From positions 1,239,588 through 1,303,587 of the forward strand of contig NZ_HE998567.1 in assembly GCF_000327285.1 (NCBI RefSeq): DNA of 64,000 nucleotides, in the 5' to 3' direction. Under the pieces are notes generated by a model. The model ran no database searches. It was not told the DNA's origin and worked only from the letters and a program-made list of their open reading frames with translations. The stretch is from Holdemania massiliensis AP2 (GTDB lineage Bacteria > Bacillota_I > Bacilli_A > Erysipelotrichales > Erysipelotrichaceae). Positions 1 to 7,770 of the stretch are shown here, piece after piece; the stretch's first letter is position 1; each line of letters opens with the position of its first letter. A program made the translations under genes and the position numbers.

Positions 1-382
1 CATGATAATCATCATAAATCAAAATTTCAAAAGGATGATAGGACTCCCAGCGTACTGTCCAGTTGCCCTGCGAAATTTCTGGAAAATGAATATTCTGCAG
101 ATAGGCATCCGTTTTATATTCTTCCGCAGACAAATGTCGAAAACCGGGTTTGATATATTGTTCCGCAAGATAACGATGCTGCGGATTATCATCAATATCC
201 AAGCCGGCTAAAATACAAAACAAAGTATAAACGGCATCGGTTTGTGAATTATTACAGCTTTGGCAGAGAGATTCAACCATTTCCGGCTGTATTGCACAGG
301 AATTTTCCTGCAGATAATCCGCAACAAGCTGGGTCATCGCACTGTTCAGCCGCATTCTTTGCTTCATTCTTTCATTTGTCAT
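1..382 (-). CDS. N-terminal part of an unknown conserved protein, cut by the window edge
   Basis: The minus strand is open from an ATG at 382 to the window edge, about 127 codons, behind a good ribosome binding site (GGGAGG, about 6 bases upstream). The visible part is soluble, with no signal peptide or membrane span. It is rich in Glu, Gln and Tyr, has several Cys in the first 50 residues (SLCQSC near residue 43), and contains aromatic stretches such as GNWTVRWESY near residue 108. I do not recognise the family and assign no function. The remaining 3' part lies before position 1. Confidence 0.75.
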   Translation of the reverse strand, partial: MTNERMKQRMRLNSAMTQLVADYLQENSCAIQPEMVESLCQSCNNSQTDAVYTLFCILAGLDIDDNPQHRYLAEQYIKPGFRHLSAEEYKTDAYLQNIHFPEISQGNWTVRWESYHPFEILIYDDYH

Positions 383-489
383 AAAAGACCTCCCGTATCT
401 TTCGCTCTGTATCCTACTTCTCTGACCAACAGGAGTACTCCCTGTTCTTAAGCATTAAAATAGGATTCATTAAAACATAATTTTACTCT

Positions 490-745
490 TTAATGTATTT
501 CTCAACATTTTGATCCCACGTTGTCAGGATCACAGGGGGCGCAGACCAAAGTCCCACCCTCACCTGATGAGCTTGACAGCTGCCGGGCAAGGTCCACCAA
601 GTCATTTCATCCGCTTTGCCTGCTTGAAAACCGCTTGCTTACGATTCTCTTTAAACAGGGAAAAACCTGCGCCTGGATTCGAATCTCTGTCGGGCTGCAG
701 CTGAATCCATCCTTCCCCCACCTCAGTCGCCGGTTAAACTTCTAA
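490..745. other. Non-coding block between the edge gene and the tRNA cluster
   Basis: About 250 bases, richer in G+C than normal spacers in this window. Short reading frames on both strands lack ribosome binding sites and protein-like composition. On the minus strand there are GC-rich inverted segments and a T-box-like decamer (AGGGTGGGAC, about 551-560), but no matching antiterminator or T-run. It could be a structured RNA or leader of the edge gene; I cannot assign it. Confidence 0.3.
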
Positions 746-761
746 ATCTCGTCTTATATAC

Positions 762-785
762 AAAAAAACCTGTCAATGACAGGAT
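762..785 (-). terminator. Intrinsic terminator of the seven-tRNA operon
   Basis: Minus-strand hairpin CCTGTC-ATT-GACAGG followed by seven T, 11 bases after tRNA-Phe. Confidence 0.85.
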
Positions 786-795
786 TTTTAGTAAG

Positions 796-871
796 TGGTG
801 GTTCCAGCCGGGATTGAACCGGCGACACATGGATTTTCAGTCCATTGCTCTACCAACTGAGCTACAGAACC
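796..871 (-). tRNA. tRNA-Phe(GAA)
   Basis: Full cloverleaf on the minus strand with acceptor GGTTCTG/TGGAACC, anticodon GAA, canonical T-arm and encoded CCA. It is the last gene of the seven-tRNA unit that starts at the promoter 1486-1514. Confidence 0.95.
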
Positions 872-873
872 AT

Positions 874-950
<77 letters not shown>

Positions 951-972
951 ATAACTAAGCATAAATTTTCAA

Positions 973-1063
973 TGGCGGAGGAACTGGGATTCGAACCCAG
1001 GCGCCGGTTTCCCGACCTACCGGTTTTCAAGACCGGACCCTTCAACCACTTGGGTATTCCTCC
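973..1063 (-). tRNA. tRNA-Ser(TGA)
   Basis: Class II tRNA with a long variable arm (AGGTCGGGAAACCGGCGC), anticodon TGA, acceptor GGAGGAA/TTCCTCC, discriminator G and encoded CCA. Confidence 0.95.
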
Positions 1064-1072
1064 AGAATGACT

Positions 1073-1149
1073 TGGTGGACCCTGTAGGACTCGAACCTAC
1101 GACCAGCCGGTTATGAGCCGGCAGCTCTGACCAACTGAGCTAAGGGTCC
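1073..1149 (-). tRNA. tRNA with CAT anticodon, probably tRNA-Ile2
   Basis: Acceptor GGACCCT/AGGGTCC, anticodon CAT, encoded CCA. Two other CAT tRNAs lie here: an obvious initiator (874-950) and one with a Bacillus-like elongator Met body (1170-1246). By elimination and by its body sequence this is most likely the isoleucine tRNA whose C34 is changed to lysidine by TilS. The identity is inference, since the anticodon alone cannot separate Met from Ile2. Confidence 0.85.
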
Positions 1150-1169
1150 GAAGATCCTAATCAAGCAAA

Positions 1170-1246
1170 TGGTAGCGAGGGTGGGACTCGAACCCACGAC
1201 CTTCCGGGTATGAACCGAACGCTCTAGCCAACTAAGCTACCTCGCC
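1170..1246 (-). tRNA. tRNA-Met(CAT), elongator
   Basis: Acceptor GGCGAGG paired to CCTCGCT with a terminal G:T pair, anticodon CAT in the context GGTTCATACCC, encoded CCA. The anticodon arm resembles Bacillus elongator tRNA-Met as I recall it. Confidence 0.92.
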
Positions 1247-1260
1247 AAAAATTTAAATCA

Positions 1261-1337
1261 TGGTCGGGATGACAGGATTCGAACCTGCGACCCCTTGATC
1301 CCAAATCAAGTGCACTACCAAGCTGTGCTACATCCCG
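1261..1337 (-). tRNA. tRNA-Pro(TGG)
   Basis: Acceptor CGGGATG/CATCCCG, anticodon TGG in the loop TTTGGGA, encoded CCA. Confidence 0.95.
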
Positions 1338-1345
1338 AAATATAA

Positions 1346-1368
1346 GTTCCCATCGGGAACTGTTTTTT
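1346..1368 (+). terminator. Plus-oriented hairpin with T-run inside the tRNA cluster
   Basis: GTTCCC-ATC-GGGAAC followed by TG and six T on the plus strand, between tRNA-Arg and tRNA-Pro, which are on the minus strand. As a terminator it would stop antisense transcripts only. On the minus strand it may simply be a processing hairpin. Confidence 0.4.
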
Positions 1369-1375
1369 AATAAAA

Positions 1376-1452
1376 TGGCGCGCCCAGTAGGAATCGAACC
1401 CGCAACCTTTTGATCCGTAGTCAAACGCTCTATCCAGTTGAGCTATGGGCGC
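1376..1452 (-). tRNA. tRNA-Arg(ACG)
   Basis: Acceptor GCGCCCA/TGGGCGC, anticodon ACG (expected to become ICG by TadA), discriminator G, encoded CCA. First gene of the seven-tRNA unit. Confidence 0.95.
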
Positions 1453-1485
1453 ATATTTCGTTGTTCTTATCAACAACGCTTTGTT

Positions 1486-1514
1486 ATTATAACAGAGTCA
1501 GTGTTGAATTGCAA
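1486..1514 (-). promoter_or_regulatory. Sigma-A promoter of the seven-tRNA operon
   Basis: Minus strand TTGCAA (1509-1514), 17-base spacer, TATAAT (1486-1491), about 34 bases before tRNA-Arg. Confidence 0.85.
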
Positions 1515-1551
1515 CAACTTTTTTCATTTTTTACAGCTTGATTTTTAGGAT

Positions 1552-1638
1552 TGGTGGGGATGACGGGACTCGAACCCGTACGATGTTTCCATCACCGGAT
1601 TTTAAGTCCGATGCGTCTACCGATTCCGCCACATCCCC
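1552..1638 (-). tRNA. tRNA-Leu(TAA)
   Basis: Class II tRNA with a long variable arm (TGATGGAAACATCGT), anticodon TAA, acceptor GGGGATG/CATCCCC, encoded CCA. Second gene of a two-tRNA unit with tRNA-Cys. Confidence 0.95.
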
Positions 1639-1645
1639 AATAAAT

Positions 1646-1719
1646 TGGAGGTACCTGCCAGATTTGAACTGGCGATCACAGAGTTGCAGTCTATTGCCTT
1701 ACCACTTGGCTAAGGTACC
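1646..1719 (-). tRNA. tRNA-Cys(GCA)
   Basis: Acceptor GGTACCT/AGGTACC, anticodon GCA, discriminator T, encoded CCA. First gene of the two-tRNA unit. Confidence 0.95.
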
Positions 1720-1743
1720 ATTACCATTTCGCTGTGCTTTATT

Positions 1744-1772
1744 ATTATATATGAACTCCTATTAAAATGCAA
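1744..1772 (-). promoter_or_regulatory. Sigma-A promoter of the Cys-Leu tRNA unit
   Basis: Minus strand TTGCAT (1767-1772), 17-base spacer, TATAAT (1744-1749), 25 bases before tRNA-Cys. Confidence 0.85.
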
Positions 1773-1807
1773 GGCTAAAATGAAACGAATTTCTGCGGCT
1801 TTTCAAA

Positions 1808-1834
1808 ACAAAAAAGGCGCTCATTTCCAGCGCC
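1808..1834 (-). terminator. Intrinsic terminator of the pot operon
   Basis: Minus-strand hairpin GGCGCT-ggaaatg-AGCGCC followed by six T, about 35 bases after the potD stop codon. Confidence 0.85.
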
Positions 1835-1868
1835 CTCTTGTCCATTTGTTGATAACTTGTTCAAACTT

Positions 1869-2951
1869 TTAACTATTTTTGACTTTAATCCAGAGATCCG
1901 CCAGGATCTTTTTCAAAACTTCATTATGCTTAAACACTTCATCTTTAGCATAACCGACGCGTGGCAGGTAAGCTGGATTTCCATCATATTCTCCTCCCGG
2001 CGCACTCATTTCTTCCAAAACATTTTTATTGCTGGAAGCATAGCCGACAGTACTGGAGTTATCATAGGAAGCATCATCCGTCAGGATGTAATTGATAAAT
2101 TCGTTAGCCAGCTTCGGACATTTTGCATTGGCTGGAATGACCATGGCATCGCTCCACAGATTTGTGCCTTCTTCCGGCAGCCAGTAGGCCATATCCTCAT
2201 TTTCCGAAAGGATATAGGCAGCATCGCCGCTATAAACGACCGCGATATCTTTTTCACCCGTAACCATGCCGTCGATAACTTCATCCGTCACATAGGATGG
2301 ATCCACCTTCTTATCCATATCCAGAAGCCATTGGTAGGCCTCCTGAATCTCATCTTCATTTTCTGTATTCATCGAATAACCCAGCGCTTTAAACGCCATC
2401 ATAAACGAATCCCGCTCTGAGTCATAAACGAAGACATGACCTTTATATTTCTCATTACGCAGAACATCAAACCCCTGCGATTCCACATCGGCCGGATCAA
2501 CATTGTTTTTGTTATAGACAATGCCGACCATGCCCCAGAAATACGGCGCAGAATAGGTGTTATCCGGATCATAGGACAAGCCCTTAACCCCATCCGCTAA
2601 ATTAGCCAGGTTGGGAATCATAGATTTATCCAACGGCTGAAGCATGTTCTCATCAATCATCCGTTCGATCATATAGTCTGATGGAACAAGAACATCGTAC
2701 TGACTTCCGCCTAAAAGCTTTGTGTACATTTCCTCATTGGAAGCGAACATAGAATAGTTAATTTTTACATTGTACTGCTTTTCAAAATTGGACAAGACGT
2801 TTTCCCCGACGTATTCACCCCAGTTGTACACGTTTAACGTGCTGCAGCCATAGACTTCCTGCGGATCAACATCACTCTTGCCGCTGCCCCCGCAGCCGCT
2901 CAGCGAAACAACCATCAAGCCGCATAACCCCAGTTTAATCCAGTTTTTCAT
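1869..2951 (-). CDS. potD: Spermidine/putrescine-binding lipoprotein PotD
   Basis: Extracellular solute-binding lipoprotein that captures polyamines for the PotABC importer. Its 360 residues begin with a lipoprotein signal and lipobox (VSLSGC, Cys about 20). The mature protein has the PotD/PotF fold pattern: LNVYNWGEYVGENVLSNFEKQ near residue 40, LVPSDYMIERM near 108, and a C-terminal domain with WSDAMVIPANAKCPKLANEFINYIL. The length is normal for the family. The start lies inside the end of potC (17-base overlap), so the two are translationally coupled. It is the last gene of the operon, in the order potA-potB-potC-potD. Which polyamine it prefers cannot be read from the sequence. Confidence 0.93.
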   Translation of the reverse strand: MKNWIKLGLCGLMVVSLSGCGGSGKSDVDPQEVYGCSTLNVYNWGEYVGENVLSNFEKQYNVKINYSMFASNEEMYTKLLGGSQYDVLVPSDYMIERMIDENMLQPLDKSMIPNLANLADGVKGLSYDPDNTYSAPYFWGMVGIVYNKNNVDPADVESQGFDVLRNEKYKGHVFVYDSERDSFMMAFKALGYSMNTENEDEIQEAYQWLLDMDKKVDPSYVTDEVIDGMVTGEKDIAVVYSGDAAYILSENEDMAYWLPEEGTNLWSDAMVIPANAKCPKLANEFINYILTDDASYDNSSTVGYASSNKNVLEEMSAPGGEYDGNPAYLPRVGYAKDEVFKHNEVLKKILADLWIKVKNS

Positions 2952-3738
2952 TTTTCTTTAATTTCCTTTCTTTTATCATTGGAATCACGTTGACCAGAAT
3001 CAGAACGACGGTGATCATCACCACAATAATTGTGGACAGCGCGTTGATGCTCGGATTGATTCGCTTATACATCGAGTAGACATAAATCGAAATGTTGTTA
3101 ATGCCCGGACCGGTAGTAAAGAAGGAGATCACGAAATCATCAAATGACATCGTAAAGGCGATCAGGGCGCCGGAAACAATGCCCGGCATGATCTCCGGCA
3201 CAATGACCTTGGTTAAGGCCTGCCATGGGGTAGCGCCCAGATCCAATGCTGCTTCCGGCAGATTGGGATCCATTTGTCTGAGCTTGGGCATGATGCTGAG
3301 CATGACATAGGGGATACAGAAGGCAATATGCGCCAGCAGCAGCGTCATGAAGCCTGTTTTGATATTCAATGAAGTAAACAGAAGCATTAAGCCGATCGCC
3401 GTGACGATTTCCGGGTTCATCATCGGCAGATTGTTGATCTGCAGCGTCAGTTCTTTTACGATGCGGCGGGATTTGGATAAGCCGATGGCCGCGATCGTTC
3501 CCACAATCGTCGACACAACCGTAGCGATGACCGCGATCACCACGGTATAGTAGATGGATTCCATAATCGTGCGGTTGGCAAACATCTTTTCATACCACTG
3601 CAGAGAAAACCCAGTAAATTTGCTTAATGACTTGCTGTCATTGAAGGAAAAGACTACAACATACAGAATCGGCAGATAGAAGAAGGCCAGAACAAGCAGC
3701 AGATAGAATCGGGAGAACAGGGATTTCAGTTTTTTCAT
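2935..3738 (-). CDS. potC: Polyamine ABC transporter permease PotC
   Basis: Inner permease of the polyamine importer, 267 residues with six predicted membrane spans, starting with a positively charged N-terminus and a first span (FYLLLVLAFFYLPILYVVVFSF). The EAA loop that docks onto the ATPase is present as EAALDLGATPWQALTKVIVPEIMPGI near residues 150-175. Length and topology are normal for PotC. It overlaps potB by four bases (ATGA) and potD by 17, so all three are translated as a coupled unit. The order of two paralogous permeases followed by the binding protein is standard for pot operons. Confidence 0.93.
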   Translation of the reverse strand: MKKLKSLFSRFYLLLVLAFFYLPILYVVVFSFNDSKSLSKFTGFSLQWYEKMFANRTIMESIYYTVVIAVIATVVSTIVGTIAAIGLSKSRRIVKELTLQINNLPMMNPEIVTAIGLMLLFTSLNIKTGFMTLLLAHIAFCIPYVMLSIMPKLRQMDPNLPEAALDLGATPWQALTKVIVPEIMPGIVSGALIAFTMSFDDFVISFFTTGPGINNISIYVYSMYKRINPSINALSTIIVVMITVVLILVNVIPMIKERKLKKNEKLD

Positions 3739-4523
3739 GCGCGGGTTTCCCCCTTATTCTCATAATCGACCTTCTTGGTAATGAACATGGAGATCATGAT
3801 GATCACTGCCATAATCAGCGAGATCGCCGAACCAAAGTTCCAGTCTCCCGTAGAAATGAAATAGTTTTCGATCAGGTTGCCGACCAGAACGTAATCGCCG
3901 CCGCCTAAGAGCTTTGGAATGAAGAAACTGGAGACGGCTGGAAGGAAAACCAGTGTGATCCCGGAAATGACGCCGGGCATCGACAGCGGCAGCGTCACGC
4001 GCAGAAATGTCTGCACCTTGTTTGCGCCCAGATCCTCGGCCGCGGTTAACAGACTTTGATCCATTTTCGTCAGCGACGTATAAATCTGTAAAATCATGAA
4101 GGGTATAAAGTTATACACCATGCCGACAAACACTTTAAATTCACTGCTGACAGGAAAATTCAGCAGAATGCCGCGCCAAGCATAAGTTCTGACCAGCATG
4201 TTGATCCACATTGGCAAGGTGATTAACAGCACCATAATCGACTTGCGGTTTCCCTCCAGCTTGGCGATAAAATAGGCCGCAGGATACCCCAATAAAATAC
4301 AGATCACGGTTGTGATCAGAGCGATTTTTAATGACCGCCATAAGACGTTGGGAAAGATGCTGTCGGAGAAAAAGCGGGCAAAGTTCTCGAGTGTGAACTG
4401 CAGCGTCAGTACGGAATTGCCCTGCTTGGTAAAGGCGTAAAGGATAATCAGAAGCATCGGCGCTAAAATCATAATTGCGATCCAGATCAGATACGGATAC
4501 AGCATGCGCGCAAAGGATTTCAT
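3735..4523 (-). CDS. potB: Polyamine ABC transporter permease PotB
   Basis: Second permease of the polyamine importer, 262 residues, six predicted spans. The EAA motif reads AAEDLGANKVQTFLRVTLPLSMPGV near residues 150-175, followed by the conserved FLPAVSSFFIPKLLGGG. The ATG at 4523 lies six bases after the potA stop codon and the gene overlaps potC by ATGA. It forms the membrane channel with PotC; PotA binds the EAA loops of both. Nothing in it looks altered, in contrast to PotA. Confidence 0.93.
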   Translation of the reverse strand: MKSFARMLYPYLIWIAIMILAPMLLIILYAFTKQGNSVLTLQFTLENFARFFSDSIFPNVLWRSLKIALITTVICILLGYPAAYFIAKLEGNRKSIMVLLITLPMWINMLVRTYAWRGILLNFPVSSEFKVFVGMVYNFIPFMILQIYTSLTKMDQSLLTAAEDLGANKVQTFLRVTLPLSMPGVISGITLVFLPAVSSFFIPKLLGGGDYVLVGNLIENYFISTGDWNFGSAISLIMAVIIMISMFITKKVDYENKGETRA

Positions 4524-4529
4524 AGCGGC

Positions 4530-6098
4530 TTACACTCCCATCTTGGACATGACATGAATGTCTTCCGGTGCGAATTTGAGATCGACTTTCTTGCCTTCCT
4601 CCTGAAAATCCGTTGTATGGATCTTGAAGATGCGGCCTTTGGTCGCAAAGGTGATGTCAAAGTCACCTTCGGCAATTTCTTCTGGGTCAAAATCATATTT
4701 AACTTCGCTGATTTCAACGGGACTGTCGTCCTCCAAATCCCAGGCTTCGGCGCTGGCCCACATTTTTAAATCCGTGTTCAGCGCGACGCTCTCTTTAATT
4801 TCATCCGGTGTTTTATAAAAATCAAAGGCCGTGATGCCGATGTTATGCTTGTTGTCCTCAACATATTTCGGTTCAACAACACTGATCTTGATCGTAATCG
4901 ACGTTCCTTTGGAAGTACCGAAGGTCGCAGGATAGGTACCTGGCTGCGGTTTGATATCATAATCCACTGTTGTCAGTGATACAAATTCATCTTCCTCATC
5001 CCATGCCTGGGCATTCGCGCGGGCAATGACGTCGGCATCGCTCATCTCCGCCACGTCTTCTAAATCCATCGTGAAGTCATTGGCGGAAATTTTTTCGTGC
5101 GCCTCCGGATTGGTCGTATCATGATTGGCCAGGACGTGCATTTTTACCGTTTTGGCGGTTCCGGATACAGTCTGGACCATAATTTCATAGTGAACGCCTT
5201 TAAACAACAGCGATTTAACCTCACCGTTAAGGATACCCTGACCGCGCGGCACGATATCAATGTCTTCCGGCCGGATCACAATATCGACGTTTTCATTTTT
5301 CTTAAAGCCGTAATCAACGCAGTCATAAATCTTATCATCAAACATGACGCGGTAATCATCCTTCATCACGCCGTCGATGATATTGGATTCGCCGATGAAG
5401 CGGGCAACATATTCATTTTCTGGTTCGTTATAAATTTCTTCCGGTGTTCCGATCTGTTGGATTTCGCCGTCCTTCATAACGACAATCTTATCCGACATCG
5501 TCAGCGCTTCTTCCTGGTCATGCGTAACAAAGATAAACGTAATGCCGACTTCCTTCTGGATCTTTTTGAGTTCATGCTGCATTTCTTTGCGCAGCTTGAG
5601 ATCCAGCGCCCCTAAAGGTTCATCCAAAAGCAGAACTTCCGGTTCGTTGACCAAAGCGCGGGCGATCGCCACCCGCTGCTGCTGTCCGCCCGAAAGCAGG
5701 GTGACATTGCGCTTCTCAAAGCCTTCCAACCCGACCAATGAAAGCATACGCATCACTTTTTGCTCGATGACATCCTTGGATTGCTTCTTTATTTTCAAAC
5801 CAAAGGCAATGTTCTCATAAACATTCATATGCGGAAACAGTGCATATTTTTGGAAAACCGTATTGATTTCCCGCTTGTACGGCGGCACTTGGCTGATATC
5901 CTGACCATCAAAAATAATCTTGCCTTCGGTCGGTTCCAAAAATCCGCCCAAAATTCGCAGCAGCGTCGTCTTGCCGCAGCCTGACGGACCTAACAGCGTG
6001 ACGAATTCATTTTCATAAATGTCCAGGTTGACGCCTTTCAATACGATCTGACCATCGAACTCCTTTACGATATTCTTAAACTGAATTAGTTTTTTCAT
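4530..6098 (-). CDS. potA: Polyamine ABC transporter ATPase PotA with a repeated insert in its TOBE region
   Basis: ATPase that powers PotBC. Walker A GPSGCGKT 37-44, signature LSGGQQQ 135-141, Walker B VLLLDEP 155-161, and switch His 193 are all intact. At 522 residues it is roughly 170 longer than usual PotA. The excess lies in the C-terminal regulatory part: the TOBE-like strand [20 protein letters not shown] (291-310) is separated from its partner [15 protein letters not shown] (503-517) by two related blocks, about 336-410 and 422-497. Both have the pattern DF..., a helix with DA/ES and A-A-AW-D-E/D, then V..Y...P...G.(Y/F)..TF.T, typical of Ig-like repeats in secreted Firmicutes proteins. 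No frameshift is visible. The gene follows its regulator by 24 bases. Confidence 0.92.
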   Translation of the reverse strand: MKKLIQFKNIVKEFDGQIVLKGVNLDIYENEFVTLLGPSGCGKTTLLRILGGFLEPTEGKIIFDGQDISQVPPYKREINTVFQKYALFPHMNVYENIAFGLKIKKQSKDVIEQKVMRMLSLVGLEGFEKRNVTLLSGGQQQRVAIARALVNEPEVLLLDEPLGALDLKLRKEMQHELKKIQKEVGITFIFVTHDQEEALTMSDKIVVMKDGEIQQIGTPEEIYNEPENEYVARFIGESNIIDGVMKDDYRVMFDDKIYDCVDYGFKKNENVDIVIRPEDIDIVPRGQGILNGEVKSLLFKGVHYEIMVQTVSGTAKTVKMHVLANHDTTNPEAHEKISANDFTMDLEDVAEMSDADVIARANAQAWDEEDEFVSLTTVDYDIKPQPGTYPATFGTSKGTSITIKISVVEPKYVEDNKHNIGITAFDFYKTPDEIKESVALNTDLKMWASAEAWDLEDDSPVEISEVKYDFDPEEIAEGDFDITFATKGRIFKIHTTDFQEEGKKVDLKFAPEDIHVMSKMGV

Positions 6099-6122
6099 CC
6101 GTAATTCCCCTTTCCTGTTGAC

Positions 6123-6662
6123 TTAAAAGATTGGCGGCGTGCAGATCCACAGCACGCGGGCAGGTTGTGCCGAATCATTTTTCAGGCAATGACTGAACGA
6201 TCCCTTGACGTAAAATGTCTGCCCTTTTTTGACGATATACGCTTTCCCCGTATCCAGATTGACCAGCTTGATCCGCCCGGACAGCACATAGCCGAATTCC
6301 TCCCCTTCATGGACAGCGACTTCGTGCGATTGTCCCTGTGTTGGCAACTCCAGCAGAATCGGCTCCATTTCGTTTTTCTGCGCGTTGGGCACGATCCAGT
6401 GAATTGTGCATTCCTCACGCTCGTCAACGAAGTAGTCATCGTCAGTAAAGACCAGTTTTTCCTCCGTTTCCTCCTGGAAAAACTTCGCCAATGTCGTTCC
6501 CAGAGCTTCCACGATATCCTGCAGTGTGGCAATCGATGGAGAAGTCAGATTCCGTTCCAGCTGCGAAAGAAAGCCCTTGGTCAATTCGCAGCGGCTGGCC
6601 AGTTCCTCCAGCGTCAGATTGTTTTTTGTCCGCAGCTGTTTGATCCGATATCCGATATCCAT
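6123..6662 (-). CDS. HTH-cupin transcriptional regulator of the pot operon (PuuR-like)
   Basis: A 179-residue regulator with an N-terminal XRE helix-turn-helix (residues 5-60, SRCELTKGFLSQLERNLTSPSIATLQ) and a C-terminal cupin_2 barrel (about 110-175, HEGEEFGYVLSGRIKLV). This architecture matches PuuR-type regulators that sense polyamines or related ligands, and it is usually found in front of potABCD in Bacillota. The start ATG at 6662 has a strong AAGGAGGGG site. The gene is the first of the operon and shares the promoter at 6736-6763. A 21-base palindrome in its leader is the likely operator. Whether it represses or activates is not visible. Confidence 0.88.
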   Translation of the reverse strand: MDIGYRIKQLRTKNNLTLEELASRCELTKGFLSQLERNLTSPSIATLQDIVEALGTTLAKFFQEETEEKLVFTDDDYFVDEREECTIHWIVPNAQKNEMEPILLELPTQGQSHEVAVHEGEEFGYVLSGRIKLVNLDTGKAYIVKKGQTFYVKGSFSHCLKNDSAQPARVLWICTPPIF

Positions 6663-6685
6663 CCAACCCCTCCTTTTTCGCTTCC

Positions 6686-6706
6686 AAGTTTAGCATCACT
6701 AAACTT
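6686..6706. promoter_or_regulatory. Palindromic operator candidate in the pot operon leader
   Basis: Perfect 8-base inverted repeat AAGTTTAG-catca-CTAAACTT between the promoter and the start codon of the HTH-cupin regulator. Position and symmetry suit autoregulation by the dimeric regulator. The transcript could also fold here. Confidence 0.6.
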
Positions 6707-6735
6707 TGCGGAAGCATTTAATAAACACAGATATT

Positions 6736-6763
6736 ATTATACATATGCGAATGTAAAATTCAA
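6736..6763 (-). promoter_or_regulatory. Sigma-A promoter of the regulator-potABCD operon
   Basis: Minus strand TTGAAT (6758-6763), 16-base spacer, TATAAT (6736-6741), about 74 bases before the regulator start. Confidence 0.75.
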
Positions 6764-6792
6764 TAGTTTTAAACAAAAAGATTACTGTTATT

Positions 6793-7105
6793 AAACTTTT
6801 TTATGTCCGATGCCGCTTTCCGCAGACACTGCATTGACGGCAAATGGAAAATTTCGATTTATTCCTGGCGATCTGTTCTTGTCGTCCGGTTTTTTCCAAA
6901 CCGAAATTTCTTTTTAAGGCAACAAACATGCATTGAGTTAGAAGATCATCTATTCGCAGGCCTTGATCCTCAGCCTGATCTTTTTTACCTGTGCGCCGCA
7001 GGCGGAAAATCTGGAGTCCTGCTTTTGAGCAAGGGTTGAATCTGAGCTGTCTACAGCTTTCCCTTAATCCCACGGCTTCATCCCTTTCCCTTAAAATCAG
7101 TCAAA
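6793..7105. other. Intergenic stretch without a supported gene
   Basis: Lies between the pot promoter and the trxA terminator. Short frames on both strands have no ribosome binding site and no recognisable motif. I see nothing assignable. Confidence 0.5.
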
Positions 7106-7136
7106 ACAAAAAAAGCCGGATACAACAGTACCCGGC
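7106..7136 (-). terminator. Intrinsic terminator of trxA
   Basis: Minus-strand stem GCCGG/CCGGC around a 12-base loop, then seven T, about 100 bases after the trxA stop. Confidence 0.75.
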
Positions 7137-7235
7137 CGCATAGCGCATAATTTTTTTGATAAAAGTAAGCATGTTTATCTCTGACGCGCATGAATTCAAG
7201 CCGTCAGGATTCGTTTTGTCAATTTACTTTTACTC

Positions 7236-7547
7236 TTACAGCAAACCGTCGATCATGTTTTCCAGCATGTTCTTGGGCTGGAAGCCAACGCTCTGCTTCA
7301 CCGCTTTGCCCTCTTTAAATGCGATCAGCGTCGGAATCGACATGACGCCGTAACGTTGTGCCAGATCCTGTGACTGATCAACATTCACCTTCACAATATC
7401 CAGCTTGCCTTCATACTTCGCGGCCACTTCTTCCAGAACCGGCGCCAGCATTTTGCAGGGTCCGCACCAATCCGCAAAGAAGTCCACGAGCACCAATCCG
7501 CCCTTCGCTGTAATTTCATCAAATTCCTGTGTATTTACAATTTTCAT
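7236..7547 (-). CDS. trxA: Thioredoxin
   Basis: Cytoplasmic thiol-disulfide reductant, 103 residues, the usual thioredoxin size. The active site is WCGPC at about residues 28-32 and the cis-proline loop SIPTL near 72-76; the C-terminal helix is intact. The start at 7547 (MKIVNTQEF) is chosen because AGGAGG lies 9 bases upstream; the longer open frame to 7619 only extends into the leader. It is a single-gene unit with its own terminator and no thioredoxin reductase nearby. Confidence 0.95.
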   Translation of the reverse strand: MKIVNTQEFDEITAKGGLVLVDFFADWCGPCKMLAPVLEEVAAKYEGKLDIVKVNVDQSQDLAQRYGVMSIPTLIAFKEGKAVKQSVGFQPKNMLENMIDGLL

Positions 7548-7714
7548 CAACGTATTCCTCCTGTTCAGTAATCTAAGTATATCACAGTTTTTTCCTTTGC
7601 ATACTGAAATGCTCAGCAAATAAACCAGGCCGAAAAATCAATTGTACTGAGAAGCAAACACGTTTAAACAGGAATAAAACGCCGTCGATTTCTATTCACA
7701 CAAAACAACTCAGC

Positions 7715-7740
7715 CAAAACAAAACAGCCCGCAGGCTGTT
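7715..7740 (-). terminator. Intrinsic terminator of nagB
   Basis: Minus-strand hairpin CAGCCTGCGGGCTG followed by TTTTGTTTT, about 30 bases after the nagB stop. Confidence 0.75.
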
Positions 7741-7770
7741 TTGAAATAAGCTTATTTTTAACTGAACGGC

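Noticed and set aside
490..745. T-box riboswitch
   Set aside because: Only a ten-base match to the T-box sequence; the CGCG that should follow, a matching antiterminator and a terminator T-run are absent. SRP RNA, tmRNA, RNase P and hammerhead cores were also looked for without success.
1857..2420. 187-codon plus-strand ORF opposite potD, and other long antisense frames (13740-14552, 5097-5615)
   Set aside because: They mirror well-supported genes on the other strand and lack ribosome binding sites.
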